A stretch of DNA of 64,000 nt from Parasponia andersonii (taxonomy: Eukaryota > Streptophyta > Magnoliopsida > Rosales > Cannabaceae). How positions within the stretch are numbered: position 1 is the first letter of the stretch; every line of letters begins with the position of its first letter. Positions 11,190 to 24,673 of this stretch are shown piece after piece. The notes under the pieces were generated by a model. That model had not been told where the DNA came from. It did no database searches and saw only the letters and a list, made by a program, of their open reading frames with translations. The DNA lies in assembly GCA_002914805.1 (NCBI GenBank), contig JXTB01000212.1:1-64000 (forward strand). The letters are read 5' to 3'. A program made the translations under genes and the position numbers.

Positions 11190-14100
11190 CTAAACAACAT
11201 CAAAACAACAAAATAAATGCTAGGCCTATCCACAGGACATTGTTGTACGCATAAGAGACCAACATGGATGCAACGTAAACTTCACACAGATTATACGAAT
11301 CCTTTAAGCACTCATCAATCATTTCAATTGCCCTGCCTTCCTTCATCAATTTCCATGCCTAGATCGATATATAAGAACCAACATTTATGATCATTATCAT
11401 CTTATCACAGAATTGTCTAAGTAATTTGATTATTTACTAAGTACAATTATGAAACAAAAAGAACGTACTTACATTTTTCAATATTTATTCATAACTTCGT
11501 AAAATGCCTCTTTACACACTTTCGAAGAAATCTACTAATGTCTTGAAATAATGTCTTCTACCTTGGAGTTTCAAATTAAGGTCTAGAAAAGAAAATAATG
11601 CGTCTTTTCTTTTCATTATACTCATATGTCCAGTTAGTATAAGACTATCATTTTCTGGGCGTAACACTCTGCTTCTCTTTTCACTTATAATCTCTAATAC
11701 TATTATACCAAAGCTAAAAATATCGGATTTTATTGAGAATAAGCTATTGAATGCATATTCTAGTGTAACCACTGCAATACATAATACGTCATTTTTATCA
11801 GTTTGAAGTCATCAACTGAAAATACGATACATTATTAGATTCATACAAAGAGAATTGCTAGAATAGTACTCACTAAGTTTCCACTACTCTGTCTGTATTT
11901 CCTTTTATTTGATCTCCTCGAAAAGTTCTAGCCATGTTAAAATCTGAAATTTTGGGATTCATCCCACTATTGAGTAAAATGTTACCAATTTTGAGATCTC
12001 AATGCACTATTCTCAATCTTGAATCTTGATGGAGATATAGCAACTCCCGAGCAATGCCACATATGATTTTGAAGCACTTAGGCCACTGTTATACTTTAAC
12101 TTGTATTTCGTCTTAGTAAACTACTCAGTTAGTAAACATAAGTAGTTAAACCCAAAGTTTCGTTGAAACAGTGAAAAATAAAAGTTGTTCAATTAGTACA
12201 AAATGAATACTAACCAAAAATGAAAGAATCGAGGCTTCTGTTAGGCATATATTTGTAAATTAGTAATTTCTCTTCTTTTTGAATGCAACAACCAAGATGC
12301 TTTACAAGATTTCGATGCTGAAGTTTTGCAATAAGAATTACTTCATTCTTAAACTCGTTGACTCGCAATTTGTTGCCCATCTTCTAACTTTCCCTAAGCA
12401 CTTTAACAAAAAGTATTGCTAAAAACTCCCCTTCATCATTCTTTTTATCATGTTTTTTTTTTATCATGTTCTTTTAGACTTTATTATATAAAATAAACTA
12501 GCACGTGAAATGCTTACCCTGTATACAGGTCCAAAGTCACCTTCGTCAAGCTTATTCATTTTTGAGAAATTGTCAGTGGCGCGGAAGATATTGTGGATAT
12601 CAAACAAGGAGAGCTCCAAATCTTCTTCTTTGCCTCCATTTTCCTGACTTATTCTTTTAATTTCCCTGAAATGTATATGTGGTTCTTAAGATTCTTCATT
12701 TCAGAATCCAAAAACAGCGAAAAAAAGAGTAAATTCGGACTTAACATTCATTACCTCTTAAGGACTTTCTCCAAATGAAATAGCCAGCTGATAACATCCC
12801 AAAACCTACTCCAGTAATACTTGCAATGATCAATGCTTTCCCTTTACCTTCAGTTTTTGCTGTTTTGATTGCAATTATTCCAAGATGGAGCAAACTATAG
12901 TTAAATTGCAGTTCAAACATATCTGTCAAAATACATTCAAACTTGGGTAATTACGTAGCTCTGAAGCTGGCATTCGACTATATAGATCCTGCCCACCACC
13001 TGGAATTTGACTAACGTCAATTAAATCACCAAACCACATAGCACAGCCACTCCCTTCTCCTTCGATATCTGTGTTTGAATAAGCCGCACAAGAACAATTA
13101 CTCATGCATTTAGCCCTGCATTCCTCTGTCTTCATACTCCAGTTGACCCAAGTATGGTTTGTATCTGGTGCTTTTAAGTAAGCAAATTTGATAAACCCAT
13201 CTTTTTTTGTGTCCTGGCAGCTCAGTAGACTGTTCCGAACACAACCTTCAGTCCAAACCTGTGAATTCCAGTTCTCCGTAGACTTAGGCTTAAACCCTTT
13301 AAGGCATTGGCAGACTTGATTAGAGTTTACAACATAGTTTCCATTGGCTCCACACAGCCCATAGCTATCACAGTAGTCTGGGAGCAAAAGACAGAAGGCT
13401 CCAAGTCTTCTCTGCTTCGTTCCATTGAAGTCGTTCGCGTTGGCTAGTCGTAGGATTCAGGATCATTCTTATGATAATGGACTTGACCTTGATGTAGTAC
13501 CTGAAAATGACTTCATCATTGTTCACAAATTCATATTCGGAATACGGGTTACGCCTCAAATCAGCCGTACCACTGAAATGAAGGCCATTCCACGGGCCAT
13601 GACGGTATTACTCTTTTTCACCCTTGCGTATGGATAATTCAGGGTACGCATGAGGTTCAATCCCACTAGTCAAATCTGTAGGACAAGGGTCATCTCCATT
13701 CTTCCATGCTGATAGATACCACTTATGCCCTGTCCTCAGATTAAACCCGTGTTTCATCCCAGGTAACAGTGTATCAGAAGGATAGTCAAAGCTTTGCCAC
13801 ATATAAGTTTCCGGGTTTCACTCTTTCTCATCTCCAATGGCAGGATTTCCCGAATCCAGAAGCTGAAGTATTGGCTTTTGGGGTTGCTTTATTAAGCTCC
13901 TCTTCGTCGTCGTCGTCGTCGTCGTCGATGACCAAACGACAGTCTTCTTCTGTCCCAACAGAACAAGATTGCCAGAGCCGTTTAGAGTCAACAAACCCGA
14001 CGTGCTGTTGGTTATTGGATTGCACCTATTTGCAACCCGAACGACGGTTTGAACTGGGATGTTCTTGTACCAAATTCCCAAGTACCGATTCTTCGCACTA

Positions 14101-14270
14101 CCTGGACTGAAGAAACCAAGCTCAAAGCTTCCGTCTGGGGAGACCAGCGTCCCCCCATCCTTGATAGACTCCAATGGTCTTAGGCTATCAACTGCAAAAG
14201 ATGCTCTAGTGAGGAAAATTAGACAGCAAAGTAGCTGAGATGAACAACACAGAAGAAAGTAGACCCTCAT
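11190..14270 (-). pseudogene. S-domain (G-type lectin) receptor-like kinase, dead copy
   Basis: All seven exons of the gene at 57-60.5 kb can be matched: exon 1 14270-12955, exon 2 12847-12755, exon 3 about 12665-12528, exon 4 12393-12225, exon 5 12111-11874, exon 6 11771-11626, exon 7 from 11358. Signal peptide, B-lectin, S-locus glycoprotein, PAN and the membrane span (ALIIASITGVGFGMLSAGYF) are readable. Lesions are many: TGA at 13818-13820, TAA at 13608-13610, a 1-bp shift near 13390, and a 1-bp loss at the start of exon 3. The Gly-rich loop is changed to DEGDFG, and a 32-bp deletion removes the ATP-binding Lys. HRD has become H-stop-D (TGA, 11999-12001) and DFG has become DFN. Five bases are lost at the APE motif, the exon 6 donor GT is now AT, and exon 7 has a frameshift and lacks its 3' end. 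It cannot make a kinase. Confidence 0.93.
13904..13927 (-). repeat. (TCG)8 microsatellite inside the lectin exon
   Basis: Eight TCG units on the plus strand read as seven ACG (Thr) codons on the coding strand, between VVWSS and KRSLIK of the B-lectin domain. The intact paralogue has only MTT at this place, so the run grew in this copy or was lost in the other. Confidence 0.85.
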
Positions 14271-15103
14271 CTCTCTTAATTCTTACAAATCAACATGTAG
14301 TGGAGACCCTTTATTGTGGTTTGGAATGGTACCGTAAATGCCAAGGCAATTCCTGATCACAACACTTATTGACTCCACATTTTTCCAGTCCCGCATAACG
14401 TGTATGGTCACTCTCCACATTTTACGGTCCCCCCCACAAAAAAATACACGATACACGATTGGTCACTTAAAGTCCAAGTTGCCAAAACCATTTCAACTTC
14501 AGAAACAAAGATAAAATGCTCTGTTGTGCCTTAGCAATTATTTTTGACAAATAAGACTACGCTTTTAGTACTTGACACAACGGATTTTAGTATTCTGTTG
14601 ACTTAGACTACATTCGCTACAGAGCTATAACGATTGTAGAAAAACGAATACAGCGTGCAATTTTTCAACCGCTTAAATATTTCTTCGGTCTTATCAGTTA
14701 AGTTGTCACACGGCTGCCTTTTCTCATTTGATGAATCACTAGTGTTATTTGTTGCCGTAATCTAATTGTAACTCCTCTTTTTTTTTTTTTTTTTAAAAAA
14801 AAGGCCAATCTGAATGTAATTAAATAAGCAAAACATGTAATTTTTTTCTTTTGCCTAACTTCACACGTGTATTATGATAGTTTTTCTTATTTGTTGGGCC
14901 CCATACACGTGTCAAACGTTAAAGATTTTGTTGATTTATGTTGATTAAAATATAATCGAGACTGATCTCTTTGAGAGAGACTATATCCAAAGTATAGAGT
15001 AATAATCTTTACTAATTTAACTATGTTATAAAAATGAGAAGGATAAATAACAACAATATCCTTTAGATTTTGGCAAAAATTTGTCAATTCTCTGTGGTTA
15101 ATT

Positions 15104-15139
<36 letters not shown>

Positions 15140-16069
15140 CACATTTTGAAATTCAAAACATTTATATCTTCCGTCTGTTGTTTTTGCCTAATTTATGTTA
15201 GTTCCATGGATGTTTTCTATAAATGTTTTTAATAGTTTTGAAACAAAAATAATATAAACTAAGTCTAGATTCGTAAAATGTGGAGAAAAAAATTTTCAAA
15301 ATATGGATAGAAAGTATAAATTTTCCGAATTTCAAGAGCTGAAGGTTTTTTTTTTTTGGCAGAAATCAAAGACAGGATTTAAATTGCATGAAAACGAAAT
15401 TTCAGTGTTTTTTTTTTTTTCGAAAAATAGGATTCATAAATCTGCTTGAATTGATTAGAGTTACATGTTTTCTTTGCTTTTCTTTTGGTATCCTTAATTT
15501 TTTTTCCTTTTGTTTTTAGCGTAAATGAATCGATGCAATCATAAATATTAATGATAAAATAATTGATATGAGTCTACTTCACGATTCTAACATTCAATGA
15601 AGATGAAATGGTGACCTTGTCAAAGAAAAATGCTAGGACTTTCCTTCATGGGATGTAAAAGTTATTATATTGATTCTTTCATTCAAGTAAAAAATATAGT
15701 AGCTTGAGCTATTCAATAAAAAACTTAATATTTTTGAAGAAATTACTAATAATTCAAGAAATGATGTCTAATGAACCGGCTCATATTTTCAATACCACTT
15801 GATAAAATATGAGAGTTGTCATCGTTCGATTGGTCAAACTACAAATTACCATTATTAAGTTTATTGAAATTCATCAAATATATGATGATAATCAAATGTC
15901 CCATCATGTAGCAGTAAAAAGATAGAAGTAATAGAATTCTTAAACACAATTCATAATACTAATGTGCTTTAAGGCTATGCTTTTTTCTTTTTCTATTTTC
16001 TTTTGTTTTTGTATAAAGTAATACAAAAGGATGACTTTTGAAAATCTATAAGTGATAAACTAAAAGTAC
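14271..16069. other. spacer upstream of the dead kinase, no gene seen
   Basis: The first 150 bases still resemble the region upstream of the intact kinase gene, but the TATATA block present there is replaced by CCCGCATAACG. Beyond that the stretch is AT-rich, with long T runs (14778-14794, 15347-15356, 15409-15420) and an (AT)n run near 15105-15135. Confidence 0.55.
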
Positions 16070-16442
16070 ATATTGTTACCTAATTTTTTTTACTACCCAA
16101 AATTGTATTCCCTATTGTATAGTTTCCTATTCTCAAAATTAAGAAACCTAAAACTACTCTCATCTATATAAAGGTGGCTTAGTCTCATTATTTTTTACCT
16201 CATAGTCATTTTACTATATACTCACTCTCCGTAATATTTTCTCTGCTCTCAACTTGAGACTCTGAGAAACTCCTGTAATTCTTCAGAAAATAGTAAAGAA
16301 TAATGGACGTAAACTCATATTTTTTAGGACTGAACCACTTAAATTCTCGTCTTCTTATTTGCTTTTTTTTTTAATCCAATTCACATACCAGCCATATCCC
16401 GAAAATCATAAAAATTCATTGTTAATAAAACCTCTGTCAACA
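16070..16442 (+). repeat. Tat-B 5' LTR, 3' portion only
   Basis: The segment ends GTCAACA at 16442, followed by a decayed primer site ATTGGTACTAGAAAGAAGG. It contains CTATATAAAGG at 16164-16174, the same promoter block as in the other LTRs. Its beginning (about the first 270 bases of the family LTR) is not recognisable. Confidence 0.75.
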
Positions 16443-16498
16443 ATTGGTACTAGAAAGAAGGCTATTCTAGCAAAGAATTTATCAATCTCATTTCTTCA

Positions 16499-18360
16499 AT
16501 GATGATAAATAAAAGAAACACCACTAGACAGACTCAAGTTAGCCAAAATCGGCCTCAAAGTGTTGTTATTATACAAGCCGATCCTACTTAAGATCAACCA
16601 AGTATAACTGTACCAGAGGAGAATATACTTCAGTGACAAGTTTGCAGGATGAAGGATACTCCTGCAAATGTTTAAGAAAAACCAACCAGATCAATGATTC
16701 TTTAAGGCGAATTGCTGAAAGGAATATGGTGACATCCCAGAACAAGAGTACCTTAGCAATCACCTTACTCAATAGCCTTAGAGAGGAATTCATGTTTAAG
16801 AGATGGAAAATTGCGACTAGCTCAAGGCCCAGTAGGAGCAACATGTAGATTGTATTTTTAAAGGAAGTGGCAAGGTTATAGACTTATCACAAGAGTCTGG
16901 CGTTAGAAGTTCAAGTATAGACCTTGATCATGGCAACCCTCTTGAAAGGCTCCAACCAACTATGACCATCTAAACAATAACCATTTCATCAACCCTTATG
17001 TCATGATAACCAAACTCTGTCCCATTGAACTGTTTCAATTAAAGCTTCTCAAAGGTCGTTGTAGATCTAGTGTAATCATTCTAGCTCGTATCACGACAAT
17101 AATACTGAAAGATCACTTTTACTATCAGTAAGAGGTGATAATGCCCTTTTCCCTAACATCGATATTCATAATCTAAGGATTCTCACTGGATAGGAAGACG
17201 AGCTCATAATTGGATATCGTCAATCACTATTTAATGAGGAGGTTTGAGTTACTACACTTCCTCATAGATTTAAATTTCCTTAGGAAGACTGTTCCACTTG
17301 ACTATATAGATCACTTCAATGTCTAATAAAACTCCAATGTATAAATGACCTTACACATTGCAAGTGTCTCAGTGTAACTCTTACTAGTGCAGCAAAGAAG
17401 TGGTTCAAAGGACTTCAAGCTGGTTTGATCTCATCCTATTCGCAACTCTAGATTGCATTCCTAAGACAATTCCAACCTGTAAAGAATTTCATGGTTCCTC
17501 CAATCTACCTATCTGCCATTCAGTAAGGACTGGAAGAAACTCTACGATCATACCTTAAATTGTTTTACTACAAAATTAGCGAAAGTTAGCAATGCACTTG
17601 AGAGAGAAGTACTTACTGTAATGATGGCAGGAGTGTGGCTAGAGACCAAACTTTGGGAAGAATTACTTGAGCGAGAATACAGAACTCTTGAAGACTTCTT
17701 TCAAAAAGTCGATAAACATCTAAGGGTAGAATCCTCACAAGAAAATATTCACAAGACAAAGGAGGAAGAAGGAAAAGCTATAATCAAAGATGCAACCATA
17801 AGTACCAATAACCACAATAATAATAATAATAAGTCAAAAAAAAGGAGAATGAATAGCCAACTGAGAAGTAGCTTGAGGCAAAAAAGCAGGAGATTACAAT
17901 AGCTCCCTTACAATTTAAAATTTATACTGAGTTAAGTGTATCCATTGATCACATTTATGTGGTTACTAATTAAGAAAAGCAATGTCATAGGCCAAAGCCA
18001 ATAAGTGAGACAGGATAAAGCATGATCTAAATAAATTTTGTCGATATCATAATGATATTGGACATAACACTAACGATTGATAAGCCAATAAGTGAGACAG
18101 GATAAAGCATGATCTAAACAAATTTTGTCGATATCATAATGATATTGAACATAACACTAACCATTGATATGTCCTAAAAATTGAGAGGTTAATTAGAGAA
18201 AGGCGGCTATGTAATATATGAGACAAAGTAAAGAAAAACAACAGTAACCTCTAGATGTTTAGCATGAAACTATCTTTTGAGGCCCGCCGTGTTACTCGAG
18301 ATTCAAGAAGAACGTAAGATAGGTATGCGCAAGAAGCTCAACAGCAGTCATTGACTAATG
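16499..18360 (+). pseudogene. gag: Tat-B gag, broken
   Basis: The frame opens at ATG 16499 and its first residues resemble the other gag copies (TRQTQVSQNRPQS). The capsid part is readable in pieces: 17400-17620 (AAKKWFKGLQAG) and an open run 17621-17902 starting MMAGVWLETKLWEELLERE. A stop (TAA, 17971-17973) follows the Val-Thr-Asn motif as in the other copies. Downstream lies the Cys-His knuckle (KFCRYHNDIGHN), present twice because of an 87-bp tandem duplication. Confidence 0.82.
17997..18170 (+). repeat. 87-bp tandem duplication of the gag zinc-knuckle region
   Basis: Two units (17997-18083 and 18084-18170) differ at only about three bases. Each encodes the Cys-Arg-Tyr-His...Gly-His segment. 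The period is a multiple of three, so the frame is kept across the repeat. Confidence 0.9.
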
Positions 18361-20420
18361 TGATACACCTCAAGTAGTGTCCTTAAAAACTTCGACGAGT
18401 ACCATACATGAATATTACTTTAACATATAGGATGCAAAGTTAGTCCATTACCTACACAATAATGCATTGGTTATAAAAATTAACTATGGTAATATGCAGT
18501 TATGACAAATATTACTTGATAATAGAACTACTATCGACATCCTATATTATGATACGTATAAGAAATGATGGTTGAACGATATCGACTTAAAACCCATTGT
18601 CACTCCGCTATATGGATTTACATGAGATAGCATGATTCCAAAAGGCATGATCGAATTAATAGTGAGTATTAGAATTTATCAAAGAGTTTCAATAGTAATG
18701 ACCTAAGTTTTAGTGGTGGATTGTCGATCTGCATTCAATGCTATATTAGGAAGACCAACTTTGAGAGAACTACGAGTTATTAACTCAATTTATCATCTCA
18801 TCATGAAATTTTCAACTTAATACGGGGTATGCGAGTATGAGACGACAAATATAATGTGCAGTCTTTAAAGCTTGCTACACAAGAAATAATAACTCGCATA
18901 TTGATGGTCCAGTAGCTTAGGGAAACATTAGTTGAAACATCAATCGAGGACCTCAATCCGCGAGAAATTGAACAAAAGGTCAAGATTTGACCAATTGAAG
19001 ACTTAAAAGATCTATCAATCAATGAGAAGGAACCTTCGAGGGTGTTGAAAATCTGAGTGAAGCTTTAGGAGCTTGTGCAAGCTGCATTAACCGTATTCTT
19101 AAAAAAGAATTTGGATAACTTTACATGACAACAGTCAGATATGGTAGGGATTAATCCGAATACTAGGATTCATCCGAATATCATATTCCATCACCTTAAT
19201 GTTGATATAATAAAGAAACCTGTGCGGCAAAAGAGAAAGGCAATGGATTTAGAGCATTATGTCATATTGAAAGAGGCGGTCGAGAAGATACACAAGATTG
19301 GTTTGATCAAGGAATCCTTTTAGCCAAACTGGCTTGCAAATAATGGAAAGTAGAGGCTATGTATCGATTTTATAGATCTTGACTAAGCATACCCAAAAGA
19401 TAGTTTTCCATTTCCAAGAATTGATCAGCTTGTAGATGCGATATCCATGCATGAATTGTTATGCTTTATGAATGCAAATTCTAGATACAGTCAAATTCCC
19501 GTATACGAGCTTAATAAGGAGCACATCTCATTCATTACTAATTGGGGGTTGTATTGTTACAAGAAGATTCCATTTGTACTTATCAATGCAAGAGCGACTT
19601 ACCAATACCTTATTAATATGATGTTTACCAAGTAAATTGGCAAGATAATGGAAGTGTAGACGACATGTTAGTAAAGTCATAAGAAGCAATTCATCATGTC
19701 GCACACCTCAATAAGATGTTTAAAATATTTTAAAAGTATCAGATAAAATTAAACCCCCTGAAAATGTGCATTCGGAATAGGATCCAGAAAATTCCTAGTG
19801 TTTATCATTAATCAGAGCCAATCCTTGTACAATTCAAGGATTAATTAACATGCAGTCTCCATGAAAGCTGAAAGACGTGCAGATTTTGGCAAGAAAGGTA
19901 GCCTTATTGAGTCAATTTGTATCTAGATCGACTTATAAATGTCAATCATTCTTTGAAGTTATGAAGAGTTTGAAGAAGTTTAAGCGAACCGAGAAGTTTG
20001 AGTAGGCATTCCAAGATTTAAAGAAACATTTGGGCTCTGTTCCACTCTTACCAAAACCAAAACTCGGAGAAACATTGCTCTTATATCTTTAGTTTCTAAG
20101 TATGCGACAAGTGTTGTGTTGATTTGAGAAGAAGAAGGTATATAGTGACTTGTATACTATGTGAGGAAAAGACAGCTCGTTGCTGAAATAAGATATCCGA
20201 ACATGGAGAAATTGGCGTTAGCACTTCTTATCACATTTCAAAAGCTTAGTCCATACTTTCATGTACATTTCATCAAGGTTTTCACAAATTGTTCTTTAAA
20301 GTAGGTTCTTTGAAAGTTTAAAGCTTTATGATGATTACTTAAGTGGGCAATTGAGTTAAGTCAATTTTACATCAATTTTCGACCCCATACTATGATTAAA
20401 GGACAAGCTCTTACAAATTT
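18361..20420 (+). pseudogene. pol: Tat-B protease, reverse transcriptase and first RNase H, broken
   Basis: Matches to Tat-C run through the protease (about 18400-18800; note LLDNRTTIDI in place of VDNGST) and into the RT (19141 onward). Readable RT blocks are KKPVRQKRKAMD, DSFPFPRIDQLVDA and SFITNWGLYCYKKIPF; then come the thumb and RNase H blocks (FLLSKPKLGE-like region near 20050, KRQLVAEIRYPNMEKLALA near 20165). Stops include TAG at 19321-19323 where a Tyr codon is expected. There are several frameshifts and no usable polymerase. Confidence 0.8.
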
Positions 20421-21870
20421 TATAGTATAGTTCACTTACGTAGACAACGTTCCTGCAAAAGTGGTCGAGAATCCTTCATTGGACTTAGTAAAGTTATGAA
20501 AGCTTTATATTGATGGGTCATATAATGTAAATAGTGTTGGTGCAAGCTTTGTGTTAATTAGTTCAGAGGAACATAATAACCATTGTACACTTCACTTTGG
20601 ATTTCTAGCATCAAATAAAAAGCAGAATATGAGGCACTAAGTGCAAGGCTCAAGTTTGTACAAGAAATAAAGTTCAAAATGATTGCGGTATTTGGTGATT
20701 CTCATCTAGTTGTTTGTCAAGTAATTAGAGACTACCAAGTAAGAGGTAGGAAAATATTGGTCTATTTGTAAGAAGTAAAATGCCTCTTCTCAATGTTTTG
20801 TTGCATATAGTATTTAGTTATTTCCTCATAGTAAAAATATCCAAGCAGATGCCTTGGCCAAACTAGCATTGACGGATGCGGAATTACTGAAAATCGTTCA
20901 TATTGAATTCTTCGCAATGCCCATTATTAAGATAGAGTATCAAGTAACCATGCCAATTGATCAGAAACCTTCATAAATGGTTCCTCTTATAAAGTATCGA
21001 CAAGATGGCGACATTTCCGAAGATGAGAAAGATACAAAGCGACTTTAAATGAACGCTACTCACTATATCATTTATGTTGTTAAGTTGTATCAAATGAAAT
21101 TTGCGGTGGTTGCAGTCGATCATCTCACTAAGTGGATAGAAACTAAAGCTTTAAGTACCATTTCTGCAAGAAAGGTGATAGATTTTATTTACAAGTCGAT
21201 CATTGGTAAATATAGTATACCTTAAGCTATAGTTTTGGATAATAGAAAATAATTCAACTACAACGAATTCCTTAATTTTTGTGACAATCTCGGCATCAAG
21301 AAAAAATTTTCAATCGCCATTTATCCATAAGCTAATGATCAAGTAGAAGCTATAAATAAAGTCCTAAAATAAAATTTAAAGATAAATTTGGTGAGCTATG
21401 AGGGAGCTTGGCCAGAGATACTTCCTAAAGTACTATACATTTATTTCACCATTTAACATACTATAACTGGAGAAAGTTTTTTTTCTTGGCTTATAGATAT
21501 AAGGTGATGATTTCTGTGGAAACTGATCCGAGCTTTTTAAATAGATTTACTTATGAGGGAGATGAGAATCATGCATTAACGAAAACTAAGCTCGATCTTC
21601 TGAAAGAAAGGCGTGAGCAATCCCATCTATGAGTTACATCTTATCACCAGTGTACTGCTCACTACTACAATTCTAAATTCGAGAATAGACAATTTGACAT
21701 TAGTGATCTTATTTTTTGACAAGTTCTTCCTAATACTAAAGGACATGGCGCTGGTGTGTTTGGACTATCATGGGAAGGACCATATATTATTGACGTTATA
21801 ATTCAACTGGAATATATATACTAGCTCACATTAGAGGATAAAAGATCGAATCTGCATGGAATGCAGAACA
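20421..21870 (+). pseudogene. pol: Tat-B second RNase H and integrase, broken
   Basis: The additional Tat-type RNase H is seen near 20500-20880 (YIDGSYNVNSVGASFVLISS; ADALAKLALTDAELLKI). The integrase follows but has lost the HHCC zinc finger and the first catalytic Asp: the frame passes from the ATHYIIY block straight to FAVVAVDHLTKWIE near 21100, roughly 330 bp shorter than Tat-C. The DNG-like and QVEAINK blocks remain (21230-21360), as does the C-terminal SWEGPYIID region near 21765. Confidence 0.8.
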
Positions 21871-22717
21871 ATCTCGTCACTATTATCAATGATTCAATCT
21901 TCATATATGTCTTCATATAACTTCAACAGCCTAGGGGTGAATCTTTTGATTATTCATCATTCAATTTAAAAGTACTATTTTTTTATTTGGTCCTGATGAT
22001 ATTGATTTGAGTATAATTATTATTTTTCCTTATACTGGTTCATCTTTTATAGTTTTATGACTGTTTTTGTATGATATAAAACTTGGGAGCTGTGAGATTA
22101 GATTAAATAATCTTTTACTCATTTCCAAAGGAACTATGCAAACGTTCATCTAAAGAAGTCGAATTTTTTAAAATAAAAAATTTGAAAATCTTAGGATTTT
22201 CATTCTCACTTCATGCCTTAGCATGTCGTATTAAATAATATCTCCCCTCATATTAGTAAGTGATAAAATAAAATGTCCATAGTTCGATATGATATATTGC
22301 TATCTAATCTTTTATATTTTGACATGGAACTTTTTAAAAATAGATATTAAGTTTGCATCACTCATACTTGTTGTTTTTCATAAGTGACCTATCGTATCCT
22401 AATACTTCAAATTTGTTTTAAGTTGTTGGATTCGAATGTGATTTACTATTTGGTTAAATTATAAATTTATATTATTTTATGACGTATTTTTTTTATTTCT
22501 CAGCGCTATCATAATGATTTGCAAGAAAAAAATTTGATAAATAGAAATCGTTGTAAATATAAGCTCATACACATATGCGAACAAAATATTACATAATGTA
22601 ATGGGACAAGCCATATTATTCATTAACTTACAAAGTTAGCTTTAAAAAATAAATTACATGTTGTATAGGCATACCCTCCCTACAATTTGCAGCTTTTTTC
22701 TCAGCCTTGCTTGCCTT

Positions 22718-24673
22718 TCAACTCTCAATAAGCTTGACTATGTCTTCACCAAGGAAGAAAAAGTCGAATCCTGGATCGTTGCAGAAAATATGATAAATAA
22801 TCGTCGAGGTGGCAATGTCAATCACTTTGTCTCTAAGCTCTTTACCTTTAGTAGCTTTGAACTCTTCAACAGCCTTACGACCTACCTCCATTAGGGCCTT
22901 CAAGGGTTGAAAGATAGTTTTCTCAAGCTCTTTAATCTTCTCTTGGAGCTTTTCTTTTTCCTCTTTCTGTTTTGGCCAGGTCATCTTGCAGCTACTTCTT
23001 TTCAATCTCGAGGTTATTTTTCTCCTCCTTATAAGCCTTCGTTAGCTCCTTACATGACTCGGTCACCTCCTTGATCTTTTCTCCTTCTTCTATACATTTG
23101 AGAAAGGGATCATACATGAGGACAACAATTTTAGTGGTTTGAAATAAATGACAATCATCAATAATAAGAAGGTAGTAGCTTCATATGTAAAACCAGGAAG
23201 AAAGCCAAAATTTACATCTACTAACATTCTGGTAGAATAGTGGAATACGACCTTCGGTGGCCTCTTTTTTATCTTCACTTAGCCTCTATAGATGTGAATT
23301 GATCTATGATGGCAACACTTAGATCGACTTGTTCTGGCAGTTGGCGAAGGAGCTCGAGTAGTTCTTAGTCCTTATCAATAAGATTTAGGGCCTAGAAGAA
23401 GAAGAAGTAGGCTATTTGTTTGAATGGTTAGGCTGGCTCATTATCCTTATAGATATAGAGGGTAGAGGTGAGCTCTGGAGTACGTCATCAAAGGTGACCT
23501 TGTTTTATAAGTGTCGACATTTTCCTTCCCCCTTTTTGGAGCTGGAGAAGTGTTGTTGGGAGTTATTAATTTAGATCTCAAGCCTAGAGTTGAGGGAGGT
23601 ATATAGAGATTGCCACCAAAATGACCTTCATAGGCTTAGTGTGGCTATAGCGATGAAGCCAAGGGAGATGGCACTTCTTGAAAAGTATCAGTCGAGAGAA
23701 GTGTTTTTTGCTTCTTATACTTCAAAGAGAAGGAAGCCATGACCTTTTGTTTGTTTGAGCTATTGGGTTTCCTTTGGATGGTTGGCTTGGAGGGTAGGGG
23801 GGAGAGGGAGAACTACCCTTGAACAGTCTACAAGCATCTAAGTTCTCAGATGTCCTAAGTCTCTTCCAATTGAATTTCTTGATTGGAAGATCATTTATTT
23901 TAAATCCCAAAGCAATCTGTTCTTTGTTAAGTCTGGGATGCTCCTTGTTAGTTGCAAAGACATAAGCAAGGATCAAATAATGAATTTAAACAAATTAAAC
24001 AAAAAGAGCGAGCAACAAATTATGTTACCTACTAGGCTCTGAAAAAACCTTTATCTTAATATTCGAAATAGAAAAGTAGTTTCTTTCATTTTTCTATATT
24101 ATTTTGAACTCTATATATCATCTTGATGGCCTCATTCAACTACTTGCTTGCATAGTAAAAGCTGGAGTCAGAGGGGTGACTTTATTTAGTAAAATTAAAC
24201 AAATTCTTTGAGACCTACCATGTAGCTATAGGGTTTGGGGTTAGTGGAAAAGGCATAATACTATAATAGTTTATTATTAACTTGATGTATCGATGTAGTG
24301 GAAGGTAGAACATGCAACAAAGAATTACATCTGAGAAAGAAGCACTGCCGTGAGGAGAAGTATATGGATGATTGAACTCAGTCAGAAGGCAAAGTAGGAG
24401 GCTGATCTTATAATCTCTTACAATCTTTTTGAGTTTGTTTATTGTACAGCCCGTCTATACATCGATGAATTTTGGTACGTTTCTGATGTGTTAAGGCTAC
24501 TGGTCTTAGGAAAGATTGCCTGTGTGAGGACTACTTTGTCTAGCCCTAGTTATTTCTACTTCGGACTCCTGCTCGAGATAGTCCTCGAAGTTTATTGAAC
24601 TAGTACTTGCACTAGAGAATAATGACTCCTCTGAGAATGCATTTTCTTCCTTAATGTCCTCGCTACTAGACAT
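22718..24673 (-). pseudogene. antisense gene of Tat-B (between integrase and 3' LTR)
   Basis: On the strand opposite to gag-pol, a frame starts at ATG 24673 with an acidic N terminus (MSSSEDIKEENAFSEES). It matches the equivalent gene of Tat-C (start 51340) at four places: the N terminus, a middle block (AIKMIYRVQNNIEK near 24110), a KINDLPIKKFNW block near 23880, and a Lys/Glu-rich coiled-coil-like C terminus ending at 22718 (KAVEEFKATKGKELRDK). Stops in one copy face sense codons in the other (TAA/CAG, TAG/TGG). The Tat-C counterpart resembles the domain known in Pfam as 'putative gypsy type transposon'; its function is not known to me. Confidence 0.65.
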
